Of a stretch of 64,000 bases of DNA, positions 24,307 to 37,139 are shown piece after piece. Each line of letters begins with the position of its first letter. Within the stretch, counting starts at the first letter, position 1. The translations under genes and the position numbers were made by a program. Below the pieces are notes generated by a model, which had not been told where the DNA came from, did not search any database, and saw nothing but the letters and a program-made list of their open reading frames with translations. Source of the DNA: Albifimbria verrucaria (lineage: Eukaryota; Ascomycota; Sordariomycetes; Hypocreales; Stachybotryaceae); NCBI GenBank assembly GCA_020081605.1, contig JAHREC010000018.1:3038001-3102000 (forward strand), written 5' to 3'.

Positions 24307-25730
24307 ATGGCTCAAAGCAGGCGGCGCTTTGCAATCTATGGCGAAACTTCAATCGGTACTGAAACCCTTTCACGCCTTCCCCACACCCCAATCAACCCCC
24401 GTTGGCTCTGCATACAGTGCTGTGCTGTGCTGTGCTGTGTTGTGCTGCACATTCCACTCCGGCATTTGCTCATTTCCTGTATCCTATCCTTCATCCACTC
24501 CTTGTCTTGCACAGGGTGCCACCTTTTACCGCTGCAAAATAGACTTGTCTCGCTGACTCCCTTCCCCTTCCCCAGCTGACGCAGCCGAGAAAATCGTTGT
24601 CGAGAACCTGGGGTCGAATGCCAATTCAGACGAGACGCTTACCCCGGCGTCGCCTAGATCGACTATGGTCGGTAACGGCGTCGATAACGAAAAGTTGGAT
24701 TCCACCATTCGCTCCGTCCCAAGCCTTGACGGCTTCGTCTCCAGCCCCGAAAGCAAGCACAGCAACTACTCCAGTACCACCAGCGACATGAGCGCCCTCT
24801 CCACCCTGGGGCCAACGAGCCCTTCCGAGCAAATACCTCCCATGATGCTGAAGCGTCCCTCTGTCAGCGAGCTCGCCACGAAATGGAACGTAACCGCTGT
24901 CAGGGCAGTCGATCCAGCCTCAGCACAAAACTCCCTGTGCTACCCGAACTGGCCGAGCAGGACGGCGAATGGGACTCGACAGTCGGGAAAGCCGGCCTGG
25001 GAAAGACGGGCCGTGTCATCAACAAACTCGTCAGTGACAACGATGCGCTTAAGAGGAAATCCGCATCGAACGCTTGCTCGCGGAGGAGGCGAAGCAGGCT
25101 GCTCAGCTCATCGAGGATAAGATGGAGAGGATCATCAGCGACTACGAGAGTCGATTGTTAGAGGCCGGCGTCACTAAGACATTACTGGCTCGCAAGGAGC
25201 GCCAAGTCGAGACCTTGACAAGCATGGTCGAAGCGGAAAAGAGGAGGACACAGGCCGCACAGGAGCGCGAGAAGAGCTGGAGAGAAGAGATGGAAAAGGT
25301 CAGGTCCGAGTCGACGACGCAGGTCGAAGAGGCGGCGACTTACGCACAGCTAATGGAGGGCCGCTACAACGCCATCTCGTCACACTGGCGAGATCAGGGC
25401 GCCCAGGTAAACAAGACGGTGTCTGGCCTCCGAACTGAGATTGAAAAGTTGGTTGAAGAACGGCGGAAGGACGACGAGAAGATCCAAACGCTGCGAGACC
25501 TATGCGACCAGCAAGACAGCAACATCAAACAGCTCACAAGCGACAAGGACAACATTGCCAAGCTGTTTGAAGAATACAAGAACGCCCAGGAGGCCGAGCT
25601 GGCAGATATCAAAGCCCAAGCCAAGGCGAGGGAGCAGGAACAGGACGGATTGATTGAGGAGTCAAGGGAGGCCTTGGCAAAGCTGAAATGGGCGCTCAAT
25701 GTTCACAACAACTTGAGAGATGATCAGTAG
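24307..25730 (+). CDS. she3: She3-family coiled-coil protein (SWI5-dependent HO expression protein 3)
   Basis: Two exons (24307-24355, 24576-25730) give about 401 residues. The first third is Ser/Pro-rich and disordered (DETLTPASPRST, then VPSLDGFVSSPES). The rest is one long coiled coil: RVINKLVSDNDALKR, EDKMERIISDYESRLLEAGV, ARKERQVETLTSMVEAEKRR, and RYNAISSHWRDQG, ending LKWALNVHNNLRD. This is the SHE3 family pattern. In yeast She3 links the RNA-binding protein She2 to the myosin Myo4 for mRNA transport; filamentous fungi keep the coiled coil, but their cargo is not known to me. Two frame breaks: near 24890 (after ELATKWN) and at 25055-25056 (G run, restores LKREIRIERLLAEE). Final length 1206 nt. 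The first intron is unusually long for this window (220 nt). Confidence 0.85.
24417..24448. repeat. TGTGC microsatellite inside the she3 intron
   Basis: About six tandem copies of a 5-nt unit (GTGCT / TGTGC), with one variant unit. It lies within the 220-nt first intron of she3 and so would be transcribed and spliced out. Confidence 0.8.
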
Positions 25731-26832
25731 CACTCTTCGCTCTGGGATCGGTTGACGCCACCACACGACACAAACCACGAACAACAATCTTAACTTTATT
25801 TGGATCGGTGCATCTGCGAGCCTATCGGTGGGCATTCTCGCGCGCCGTCGCTTCATTTTCCCTCAGCATAACACAATGGTTATGGGCGAGGCTGTACATT
25901 ATCATGATGAAGGGCCCCGCCGTCCTTGGCCAAGCAGGCCTTCTCACCTACTTTTCGTTTCTTTCCTTGCGGCCCTTTTATTCCCAAAATATGGTTACGA
26001 TTCGATCATGAGATAGATTGGAGAGCATATAGCCGGCCACGGTCAGGATATTACTGTGTCTATATAATACACAGACACCAAGAGGTTTTATGACAATGGG
26101 GGCGCTCGGCGTTGGACTCTCACAGTTCCAGAAGCGGAGACGTCGTTTCTCCCGACATCTGTTTCGTTTCTTAATTCTTGGCCTGGCATTGTTGGCCAGG
26201 TTTTACGGTCTAGCGAGATTGAACTTGCGCTTGTTTACGGTAGAAATTGTAGCTGATAGATGAATTTAAGCCACGTCGCTAGAGCGGATACGCGCATGGG
26301 TTCTGCTGGTTGAGATGTGTGTGCCCGCAAGCTAATGAATGTTACAACAATACACAAACTGGATAAGGAGTAGGTGCTAAGTTAACACACTGCCAAGTAA
26401 ATGGTTCAATAATTTCTTCATGACGAGGCAGAATACAAATGAACCAGGTCAAAAGCCCCCGGTCGTTTGTCTTCAATTCATGAACTGTGGAAGTGAAGGG
26501 GCAGACCATCTTCAGTCTATTCAAGCCTCACTGATTCACTGAGGTTTGCTATTATTTGTCTGTTATTTATGCACAAGCGCTCATTCATCAGCCAGACCAA
26601 TAGTTTTGGTGCAGTCATGTTTGTTCTACCAGCTGTTCAGCAACTCACGTGCTCTGGCACCCGTTCACCCATTCTTCTTCAACTCTCTCCTCCTCACTTG
26701 CACTTTCCCTTCCTCTTTGTCAAGTAGGACTAGGCATTGTCATCTTCAACACATCCAATTGCTGATAAAACAGCACACTAATGTCGAGGTTTATCGAATT
26801 TTACATTGGGTGTAACCCGCCCTTACTCCCCA
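25731..26832. other. Intergenic region, no supported gene
   Basis: About 1.1 kb between she3 and the next plus-strand gene. Short open frames only. The right third (about 26620-26760) is C/T-rich with CTTCAACTCTCTCC-like patches, a probable leader of the next gene. Confidence 0.55.
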
Positions 26833-29380
26833 ATGGAGTATCTTTTGTCATTGCAACTGCCAAGGAGTTGCTTTCGCCAGTGGGTATCCCCTGATTGCAT
26901 TTGCGAAGAAGTCACTGATTGCGTTGCACAGAACCATCTTGTTGAAATTCTTTACGAGCCGGAAATGCCATGGTTCAAGATCATATCTGACGTGGAGCGC
27001 CAGGCCGAGGTGACGGCCACAATTCAGAAAACGCTGACCGAAATAACCGAGGCCGAAACTGGGATGGTCGATATCGATGCCCAGAAGAATGATTCGATCC
27101 TGGAGAAGGAGCCTGAGAAAGATATATTGGTTCTCGCCGAAGAACCAAGAATCATGCCGTGGTCGACACATGATGATACAATAATCCTTGACCTCTACAA
27201 GTACGATGAGTTCAGATTTCCTGGTATCATGTCTGGGGATAACCGTGATGTCTGGAGAGGCCTTGAAGCTTACTCTGGCTTGACACTTCACCGGATGATG
27301 GACATATTATACACCATCTGGCCAACCTTAGTGGACCAATCAGTTGAAGATTTCTTCGAAGACTATCATGGCTGCTCTTTGGCAACAAACATGCAAGGGA
27401 ACCTTGTATATCTCCAATGCGACTTCAAGCAACATGTACTCATTGATGCTCTTGATAGTCTCGATATCATGCTCAGGATATCTGTGAGTGCGCTTATAAC
27501 TCGGTACTTCCGTTTGCTAACCTCCCTGACAGGCTTCTCTACAAACGCCCACCTCTCAAATGATATACACCACACCTGAGCCATTCAAGTTCACCTTCAA
27601 GCTGCTTACTGAAGTTGGGCTTGCTACAAAGACGTATATCAGAGAGCCTTCGCAAGATACAAACACGAACACCCGAGCGCTCGAGGCAATGGCTACGCTG
27701 AGGACTATACACCAGAACAAAAAGGGGGTGGATGTTCGACACGACCACGTATTTCCTCGAGCGTAAGGAACAGGATACCAACAAGCAATTTTCGGCTTTG
27801 GTTGATTTCAAATATCCCAACAAACAGCCCTCTATAACTGTAAGGTTGCCGCCAGCTTCGATGGCCTTGGAAGATATGCCGAGTCTTCTGGATGATCTCA
27901 TTCCTGAAGACCTCTCCCACAAGTTTCAAATTCCATTGGGAGAGAAAAATAACGAGAAAACAGCACTTGAAGTTGCTAGAGATGATCTTCTTGGGATGAC
28001 ACACACTTTGAATACGCTCGAAGAGAATTCACCCCATAGTCTTGACCGCGAGGAGGACCTCATGTTTTTGAAGATACCCTCGCACAGCGCCAGTGCCACC
28101 ATCAGGGGAACAATCTCTAGTGGATGCCCTGCCGATCGAATTTAAAGAGGATCCTGAGACTGCGCCTACCTCAGCAACCAAGACTAACTCCTTTTTCGAA
28201 CCTTACGAGCTCCGCATGATGGAGATGGCCCAGGTTCTGGAGATAACCCGGGATATCCGTCTTTGGAATTGAAGTTTGGAAGATGTTACTTCAAAGACAT
28301 CAACACGAGTGTTGTCGAAGGGCAGACTTCGTTTCAATTAGAACCCCTTATGAACCTGTTGGCTAGAACCAATACAGGGTTCTCACCCGTTCTGTCCACA
28401 AGCGGTGAGGATGCGGATGCTCTCGCTCGCATGGTCACCTTCGGAACGAAGAAGTGGCAACTGGAGACAATCAAACCAACCTTTGTCTTTCGTTGCCGAG
28501 TCAACATGACCGAGTTCATCCTCGAGGTTGACACGAATGATTTTAACTACAGGTGTCGCATGCCTGAACAAGACATCACCACTCTGTTCATCCATGCTCC
28601 GCTCCATGCCTGGGACATGAAGTTTTGTGCAACTCAATCTCGTAATCTCAACCCAAGTCAAGATTCCAACAACCTTCTCAAGGTTAACGATCATGAGAGA
28701 AAGAATCCCTACATGGAATTCGCAGAGACTTTAGTGGGCTCATTGCGGGTATCGTAAGTGTATCTCCAGTTGAGCTTTATCCATGACGGGTGCTAACAGA
28801 TTAGGACTGATGAATCTGGAGACCTTATGCTACAAGTTACAAAGGACGCGACTTTGAGAGGCGAGATGGAATCGGCAGCGGTTGGAATAATTTCTGTGAC
28901 CGTTAAACAGGTTGTTCGATACAAGGACGACTCGGACGGAGACAGTATTTTGAACATCACTCGCCATGAGGCCCTCAGCCAGAGTCTGACTTCTTCCCCG
29001 CACGAAGTCGTCTTTCGAGGTGTAACATCCCACAAGAAGGTCAAGAAAGGCTCCTCAACAATCCCAGTCAGTGGTTCGAAGCCAGCCTATCTTCGGCTCG
29101 CTGTGAAGAGCTCCTCTCAAAGCACCAAGACCTTGAAGAGGGTATTTGCGGTCCTCCTGATTTCCCATGGGACTGCGAGCAGCTCAAGTCCGAGGGCGTC
29201 TTTCGGGCTTTCTGCCAGTCCGGCTTTGACATGGTTGCGCAGATGGATAAAGTTGGCCTCACAAACGACAACGGACTCGGCGGGAATCTGGTCAAGCTGC
29301 CTAGCAGGAATGTAGTTGGACTGGACAACCCACCGCGAAAGAAACTCACTCAGCAGAATGTCAAGTTCGAATTTTGGTGA
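26833..29380 (+). CDS. Unrecognised 817-residue fungal protein (several frame breaks)
   Basis: I do not recognise this gene. Exons 26833-27483, 27533-28753 and 28805-29380 have good splice sites (for example GTGAGT ... GCTAACCTCCCTGACAG). Frame breaks lie near 27765, 28107-28110, 28255, and 29046-29048; net missing bases are about 2, 2, 1 and 1, and adding them gives 2454 nt, a multiple of three. The protein has no transmembrane helix or signal peptide that I can see. It is rich in Asp, Glu, Leu and Thr, with blocks such as TPEPFKFTFKLLTEVGLATK, QLEPLMNLLARTNTGFSP, and FVFRCRVNMTEFILEVD that look like mixed beta/alpha folded domains, and an end KKLTQQNVKFEFW. The first Met (MEYLLSLQL) is a guess; a different upstream start or an extra exon is possible. 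It is read towards the Zn2Cys6 gene. A fast-evolving or accessory gene is one inference. Confidence 0.6.
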
Positions 29381-29989
29381 GATTAGACGGGCTGTGGCGT
29401 CATATAGAGGACGAGAAGGCTGTTGGGCGCGATGGGCACACAGTACATGGCTTTTTGCTGGAGAGTATTACAAGAACAGCGTTGGTCTCGTTTCAATGTG
29501 GTTTCATACTGGGGTCTGCGCAGATATATGGTTAGCTGGGACTTCTCTACAAGTTCATGTACTCACGATCAGAGCGATAGACACGAAAGTACCAGGACAA
29601 GTAACCGTCTCTACGAAGGCTATCAACTGACCTCCTCCTTTCATGATTACCTCGTTGTAGACATTTTGCCATCGATGAAAGTAGATTCTGTTCTTGGAAT
29701 CCAGCGTCTGGATCAAAGGTCGTTAGTATATGGAGAAGAGGGGCTAAACCAAGGCCACGACCTTGTCTTCCATTACCAGCAACACGCGGGAGCCCTTATG
29801 TCTTTGCTTCTAGCTCCACATTCTTGTCTAGAATCAATCGGAAGGGAATCAAAACGGGGACCCACGCAGCAGATGTTGATTTGGATCAACTCCACCAAAG
29901 ACTGAAATGCTATCATGACCAGAACACAATTTCTAAAAAGGTTACTCTTCAATCTAATCAGAAGCACTTCCTTAACATTAATCAACTAA
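29381..29989. other. Convergent 3' region, no supported gene
   Basis: About 0.6 kb between two convergent genes. One plus-strand frame (29423-29905, 160 codons) is open but looks like random translation. No other feature is seen. Confidence 0.55.
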
Positions 29990-32490
29990 CTACATGCCCA
30001 CTTGAAACAGCTCTTTGACAACTGACCAGCACCTTTCTGCCCCAGGATCCGTCTTTTTCATATCTCTCAGCCAGTCCATGTACATCTCAATGGTCTCCGT
30101 TGCCTCAAATTCAAACTGCTGTCCACAGTAATTGGTCCTGATGCGGGCCAAGACAGGGTGGTGGCTCGAGAGGTATAGAAGCACAAGAACCCCGAACAGA
30201 TTCTGAGACCATAGCGCTGTCAAGGGTAGCAAACGTTTGCTCAGGCACGGCGGAGACATCGCGATTGGCCATCTTAAACTCGCCAGAAGACAGTTGGCTG
30301 CACCCTGCGCATCCTCGCTGGTAACGGATAAAGGATAATGCAGCGCCTTGAAGACGAACGGTCGGTACAAGAGATACTTGTTATAGTAGTAGCGTGTGCG
30401 AAAGAGTGCTATCTGGATGTCTCCTGTGTAAGAGTAGCTGGCCGTTGGACTACCCATGCTCAACGTGAACAAGACGAATTGATTTGGATCAGTAAGCGCC
30501 AAGGACTGATCATCTCGCCATTGTAGAAATTCTGGTAGCATCGCTCGCCACTGCTCTAGTTGTCCCGCCAACTGTTTGAGGATTGTGTATGGGCTATCTG
30601 CTGCAGGAGGACTCGCGGAAAGTTGATTCGACAGACTCGATGCAAAAGCTGACGTAAGAGTTGAGTGGAAGCTGGCCGAAAGCCGATGGAGGACAACTTC
30701 AGAAATAAACTGATTCTGAAACGAGGGCATCTGGTTGCCTACGTAGTTTTCTCCTGGTACGAGTGGTGCCAGTTCCGGAAGGCCAACAGCATTGCCTAGC
30801 TTGTCAAGTCCTGTTGTGGGTATGTCGAGTTCCATGTGCCAGGACCTGGGCACTTGTTATTAGCCATCGGTTGAAAGTCAAGTAGGGGTTAGACTACTTA
30901 CAACTCCATTATACAACAATGCCAAAAATTGCGGCGCAAGAGGTTAGCATGATGCTGGTTCGACTCTTCCAACTTGCTATGCTAGGTTAAAAACTGTGCG
31001 CGCAAGCTTGGTGAACAGATTGTGAGAAACTGGGGCTTACCTCATAACTAGTGATTGACAAGCAAGTGACGCAGTGGCAGCTAATCTTCTGCTTTCCTAA
31101 GAGGACTCAGTTAATAGTGCACATGTGTTGATCAACACTCAACTAACCGCATATCGCCCGCAGCTGTCATAGTACAAGGCAGCCAAAGAGAACATTTGCA
31201 CATTTTCCAGGCTGACTTCTGCCATGACAAATCCCATCCGCTTGCGAGCTTCATTGAAATATGCCAAACCCGGCGGTCTATCGCTAGTGAAACCTTCCAA
31301 ATTAGACGAGTGGTTTTTGTCGACTAAGACAGAAAACCCGGATGAGATGGCGAGTGCTACTTCACCAAGAGCAAGAACAAGAAAGGCCAAGATTGAGCGT
31401 GTGTCGTCGCCGAAGCCGCAACCGATGACATTGTGAATTGTAGAGTTGAATGCTTCTCGATCGAGGAGGGATGCATGAAGTTGTACGTATCAAAGAAGGC
31501 TTTGCTCAAACGCTGAATGCTATCCCAGTTGACACTGGTAGTGCCATATTCGAGCTCCGTGAAGGGCAGGTTTACATTGAGCGTCCCATCAGGAGACATG
31601 CTTATAGCCTGAACACGATCGAATGGAAGACCCTTTTTGGCGCATTGAATGCTTTGCCTCATGCTCAATCCGTCCAAAAGTGGCGATGTTTCAAGGTTTT
31701 CGATGAGCTGACGGATCTTGGGCCATTCCACCATCTGGGAAACAGAAGACACATAGCGATAGCAACTACTGGGGTTGCTCTGTGAAGGACTGGTGGCCGA
31801 TGTGGAAGGCAAAGACACGATATCTGCCTCACTGAAAATTGGTGCCGGCGTTGTGTAAGCACTTCCAGGACGTTCCTTTGCAGACAAACCGTCGATTTTG
31901 CTCTCGACACTTTTAAGCCTCTCGAGAATGTGCAGCAAAGTTCGGTCTTTCCTGTAGCGAGATTAATGAGCGGCATGGTAATTGGGAACACAGCTACTGA
32001 GGGCTTGTGTCATCGAGTACGCAAATTACAGGAGGGAAATTATGGCTTAAGTCTCATACAGCAGAAGGAACCAGATGGTAATAACTCTTTGATTATGCAG
32101 GGAAGAAGGATGCTGGTAGACTGGCTCAATGAGACGACTTACTTGGTAATCGGCGGGCTTCTGTAGACGCAAGGAGTCTGGAGCTTCTCGCAGCTGCTAC
32201 ACTTCGGCCGCCCTTCAGAGCACTTCTGCTTTCGATTGCGACAGGTTTCACAGGCCTTGAGAAGCCATCAGGCATACATTAGCTTTTCTGTTTATAGTTT
32301 CGAGATGCCGCGGCGTCGTTGGACAATGAGTATCGCGAAACATTGCGAATGCCGAACATGTCTGTTACCAGAAAACCCACTAACGTACCTGAGCAGCGAT
32401 GGCACCGCGTTCCTTGCGGCTCATGAACAGTCCCGACTCGGTGGGACTGGAGAACTGGCGTTCCGACTCCATGTCGGGAGGAGTTCTCAT
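29990..32490 (-). CDS. Zn2Cys6 (fungal-type) transcription factor
   Basis: Six exons on the minus strand: 32389-32490, 32143-32255, 31148-31951, 31041-31096, 30902-30976, 29990-30845; 668 residues. The Zn2Cys6 cluster opens exon 2: CETCRNRKQKCSEGRPKC then SSCEKLQTPC, six Cys with normal spacing, followed by a linker and a short coiled coil (LLHILERLKSVESKIDGL). The rest is the fungal-specific middle homology region, with ILAFLVLALGEVALAISSGF and a conserved end block GDIQIALFRTRYYYNKYLLY. Such proteins bind CGG-containing sites and often control metabolic or transport genes; the target cannot be told. One frame break: G run at 31468-31470 (plus strand); one base restores HPLLDREAFNS. The last acceptor choice (CCCAG|GTCCTGG) keeps the frame. 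The MFS gene lies 2.7 kb away on the other strand, which may or may not be a target. Confidence 0.88.
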
Positions 32491-35199
32491 AGGTAATAGT
32501 AAAAAAACAATCTGCTGTCCGAATAATAGGGGCTCTAATAAGCCATTCAGACGAAGCATTCTATCTCAAAAACTCTGTAATCGATCCATTAAGGACCTTT
32601 TGAACTGCCCGGCAGCGTTTTTTCGGAAAGTGCTCAGCACACGGCAAACCGCTACCCCAAGGTAAACGATTCTCGACCAGATGTGAGCGATGAAAATGAG
32701 TTGAGCTCTGAAGGCCCAATTGGGCCCACAGGAAGACTCAGGACCTACGCAGTTTGGTGTTTTTGTCTCAGAATATGACGGTCATGGCGTCTAGTATTTT
32801 ATCGTTTGAGTGTCGAGTATGGGTTGTGCGAGCGGAGGCGGAGTCGGTCACTGCTCCGATAAAGGGGAGCTCTCACAGTAGCCAGTCGGCGGATAGACTG
32901 GGAGGTGCTTTTTCTTTTCAGGTACGTTAGTCTGGAGATAGGACGCTTGGTTCCCAACGGGGTATGGACGGTCCAGGACAGAGCTTCGCAATATCAATAG
33001 CAGTGATCATCTAGCCCAGTGCCTAGTGATTGAAAAATAAAAATCTGCAGATGTTGTTGGAAGACTGGATTTGCTCTGTTGGGCTGTCCAAGCCTTTGTT
33101 TATAACAGGACGTTAGCCATCGATGATCGGCACTGTATGAATATACTGATGAAATGGATTTACAACGCACCAATCGTCGGACATTCCGCGCTGAAGCCTC
33201 ATTGGACGTAAACGGCATAGGAACCAAGCAGCAAGCCCGAAACGGATGGGCGGTAAGACGCTGAAAAAGCAAACATGATACGTAAACTTGTGTTAGCAAC
33301 GGAGGGTGAATCGAATAGGGCCGTCCCGGTCACCAGCTCGCCGCCTCAACAAAAGGCAACCAAGCTGGGATTGGCCATTAATGCGCCTGCATCGCGGCAA
33401 CGGGTGAATGACGAACGGGAAGGACCTGCAACCCGAAGCCAGGCCATTGCAAAGAATTGACTTAATCCCACGTTCGGCCGGTTCCATCATGACATCTGCA
33501 GCTGGGGAGCGCCACACACATTCTCTTACACCCACCTTGTTCTGCTGGTGAGACATCATAATGCAACGAACCGGGTCTGCACTGGAGCAGCCGCGGGTTG
33601 ATCACTGGGAAATCCATGCACCCACCTGAGAAGGCTCACCATTCAGGGCTCCCAGCTGTGGTAGGGTCTCTCAACCCCTGTACCGTGCTGTAAACGTATG
33701 ATCCATAGGCAGCGTAGGTCGAGGAAGCCACCCCAAAGCCTTCACTGACAAACAACCTGACGAAAGGCCTGCCGGATACTCTGTACTCTTCTTCACTATG
33801 CAAGATGGGTGTGGAGCCGTGAAGGGTAGGTTCTAGACCGCTCTCCTCGACGACCTGGACTCATTTGATTGCCATTGTTGCTCGCGTGCTCAGTCCCGAG
33901 GTTTAGATCCAGGCCCAATGGCGGGTGCGAATGGGGCAGCGTGCGAGGTTCGGGAGTTAAGACACTTCAAGCCAAGGTAGCGATAGGCTAGACCACACTC
34001 TATCGCAGGTGACGGTCAAGGACCTGACCGACGGCAAGTCGGAGGAAAGGATCCAGCAGGTTTCTTTTGCGTGACGGATTTAGCAAGAGGCGATGAATAA
34101 ACAAGAGGTGAATGCGGTGTGAGATTTCTCGAGCGGTTGACACGAGGTTACATTACAATGTTCCACATTGCGTGTTGTGCCATTCATCCCGTAACTGATG
34201 CTCTGTGCCGGAGAGGGGATCATAGTGTGACGAGACGAGAAGCCTAGTAAGGTGAGGTCACCAGGCAGCTTGGTGGCATGTTTGTGATGACCGCTGGGAG
34301 GCAAACGGTCAGTGTGCATGTAAGTAGGTCGTTGCGTTGTGTGGTTGTTTGGGGATCAGATGTGGGAGGAAGCACTTACCCAGACGAGGTATCAACTGCT
34401 CCTGCCTGCCAAACCACCTACCTAGGTACCTCCTCAATCCAACTGGCCTGGGTCTAGGTAGCTCAGTTTATTTATTCCCTACTAACCTCCCTATTTCACC
34501 CAAGGTGCTTCGCATTCCTTTATATAAGACTACCTAGGTACCTAATCCGTACTACTGACCTATTAACTAATGGATTTCAAGGTTGATTCTTCAACAACAA
34601 CACCAAGTTACATCATTGTGAGTTATACATAACATCACTACCCAAGGGTCCCGGCAGACTGCAGAAGTGCTGGTTGAAAACCGAATGTGCTATTTCCCCG
34701 TCGAGGACTTGGTGGGGTCAATGAGACAACTTGGGCGGTGGCACTTTGGCGTGGTCTCAACCTGCATGGTCGTTTTTCTTCTCTTTTCTTTTTGTTTGAC
34801 TTGACGGAGAGAATGCTTGCTTTGCTTGCATGCAAGTAGATGCATGTACCCTGCCTGCCTTGGGTGCTTTGCTTTTTGGGATGAAGCTTCTCCTCGCTAT
34901 CACTTAATTAGTCTGGGGAGGTCTTACCGCGGCTGATGTACTCGTCCATAGCACGGTGGGTGTGATGCGACATTGGGCTGAAGGCTGCGGAGAAGTGCCG
35001 TAGTGAAGGGAGTTGAATCTCCGACCCCAAGCCGCAAAAAACAACCACCACCACCACTACCACCACTACCACCACTACTACCACCTCACACCTTCACTCG
35101 CCCGTGGCATTCCACCCTCAGCTTGACGGCGTCGTGCCCAACAGAGCTGTCGTTTCTGGGCATCATCCGGAAGGTGGTCCGCGACCCGCTTAGAGCGAC
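32491..35199. other. Divergent intergenic region between transcription factor and MFS genes
   Basis: About 2.7 kb between two genes read outwards. No frame has domain character. Towards the right it becomes rich in short CCTAGGTACC-type dyads (GGTACC at 34425-34430 and 34537-34542, with CTAGGTA-type half sites between them), then C/A-rich triplets. The two promoters must lie here. Confidence 0.55.
35044..35086. repeat. ACC trinucleotide microsatellite
   Basis: About 14 tandem ACC/ACT triplets, in the promoter or leader of the MFS gene (start at 35200). It would encode Pro/Thr or His runs if translated, but no supported reading frame uses it. Confidence 0.85.
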
Positions 35200-37139
35200 A
35201 TGGGGCTGGGTGTCCTTGAACCCCGGCGCCGCCCGGGGCACGTACCTGGTAAGCAACGCAGGCACCGCATCCTACAGACCCGCGCGTGTGCTTGGCCACA
35301 GATTCCCGACATCTGCGTGCCGTGCAGCGATGCTGACCATTTCTCCAAGGCACCATTCGGTACTACGACGATTCGCAGGACCCCGGCCTGAGTCTCGGCA
35401 ACGACACCCGCCTGAAACGCGACAATGGCATAATCCTGAACCCTCAACCATCAGATGATATCAACGACCCTCTCAATTGGCCTCTCTGGCGTCGCGACCT
35501 CATTACATTCGTCCTCTCCTTTGCCGGAGTACTCGCCACCGCTTTGGGCTCCATTCTTGCCGCCAACACCGTCACCCTCAGCACCTTCTTCTCCCAAACT
35601 TTTACTAAGGTTGCGCTGCTCACTGGGTATTATCTCCTTGGTGCTGGTGCAGCTGCCGTCTTCTTCGTCCCCTCCGCACGTATCTGGGGAAAGAGGCACC
35701 TCTTTCTCCTTGGACTATGCCTGGTAATAGCCTCCAGCGCTTGGGCCGGGTCCGTCGGGAAGAACTACAACAGCCTGCTCGGGGCCAGAGTCGTCCAAGG
35801 CATCGGCACGGCTCCTTACGAGAGCTTGCTTAGTGCAGCTGTTGGTGACTTGTACTTCGTTCACCAACGTGGGCTGCGCATGGCATTTGCTAACTTGGCC
35901 GTTTTTGGTGGAGCCTTCTTTTGCCCCGTTGTTGTGGGTAAGATTACTGCCGAGCTCGGCTGGGAATGGACCTTCTATTTCGTTGCCATCTTCTCCGGAG
36001 TGTGCTTGATAGTTGTATTTCTGGGATGCCCGGAAGTTGCCTACCATCGCGAGGACGCCCTCAATACTGACGTCAATGGCTCCGAGCCAACCGAACTGCC
36101 CAAACATGAAGTCGCGGCACCTGCAAGTGTGGATAACCAGCTTGAAACGAGCCATGGATTCGTTTTCTTCCCTTCTTCTGGGGCCCTCCAGCCAATGGGC
36201 GATGCAACGACCCCCAAGAAAACGTTTCTCGAAAGTCTGTCGCTGTTCACTGGTCGGAAGACCAATGACAGATATTGGGTGCTTTTGTTGCGGCCGTTCC
36301 CGCTTCTTCTGAACCCGGCGTTCGTCTGGGGCTGCTTGACTCAAGGCACCCTCATCGCCTGGACAGTGATGATTGCCGTTGTCAACAGCGCCTTGTTCAT
36401 AGGAGGGCCGTATTTCTGGGGCGAGGTGAAGAGTGGGTATACCTATACTGCTCCATTCCTCGGCTCAGTGGTAGGATTCATCATAGCGGGAACCTGCTCG
36501 GATTGGAGCGTCAAGTACATGGTGAAGCTGAACAAAGGAGTCTACGAGCCCGAATTTCGCATTTTTGTCTTGTCACTTTGGAATCTTGTGATTGGAGGCA
36601 TCGGCCTGTACGGGTTTGCCTTGACAGCTGGCGAAGTGGTTGCGGGCCGTTATACATTTTGGGTAAGTGGAACCATACCGGGGCCTTGCAGCCACCCATC
36701 AGCCGATCGACTAACAGCAAAGGTTCCGATAACGTTCTTCGGCTTCACTGTGGCAGCTACAATAATAGCCGCAGTTGTCAGCTCTCTTTACATCGTGGAC
36801 GCTTACAGTGAGTTACTGGAGGGCGTCTTTGTTCTTAATGGCGGCTGATGGTGTTAGGAAACCTATCCATTGAAGGATTGACGTTAATGATCATCTTCAA
36901 GAACATCTTGAGCTTCGTCCTGACGTTTTTCGCCTTTGATTGGCTGATCGCTGGAGGTGTCGAGACCCCGATCTTGGCGGTGGCATCCATTCAGGTGGTC
37001 ATCTGTCTTTCAAGCATACCCATTTGTGAGTAATTAGTTGTGGAGATACGCCAAAACGCAATATGGCTGACAAAGCATCGTAGATATCTACGGAAAGCGA
37101 TTGAGGTCCTTTTTCATCATCATGACCTGCTTGTCATGA
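35200..37139 (+). CDS. Major facilitator superfamily transporter
   Basis: Five exons: 35200-35248, 35350-36662, 36723-36807, 36858-37025, 37084-37139; 1671 nt and 556 residues with no frame break. The N-terminal cytoplasmic part carries NDPLNWPLWRRDL, a typical lead-in to helix 1 in this fungal MFS group. About 12 hydrophobic helices follow, with a long central loop between helices 6 and 7 (about residues 230-300), and ARIWGKR in the helix 2-3 loop as the MFS motif A position. LLGARVVQGIGTAPYESLL matches the helix 4/5 signature of proton-driven 12-helix drug transporters/HOL1-like members. It should move a small molecule across the plasma membrane with a proton; the substrate is not readable. 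It stands alone among unrelated genes, with the Zn2Cys6 regulator as nearest upstream neighbour. Confidence 0.93.
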
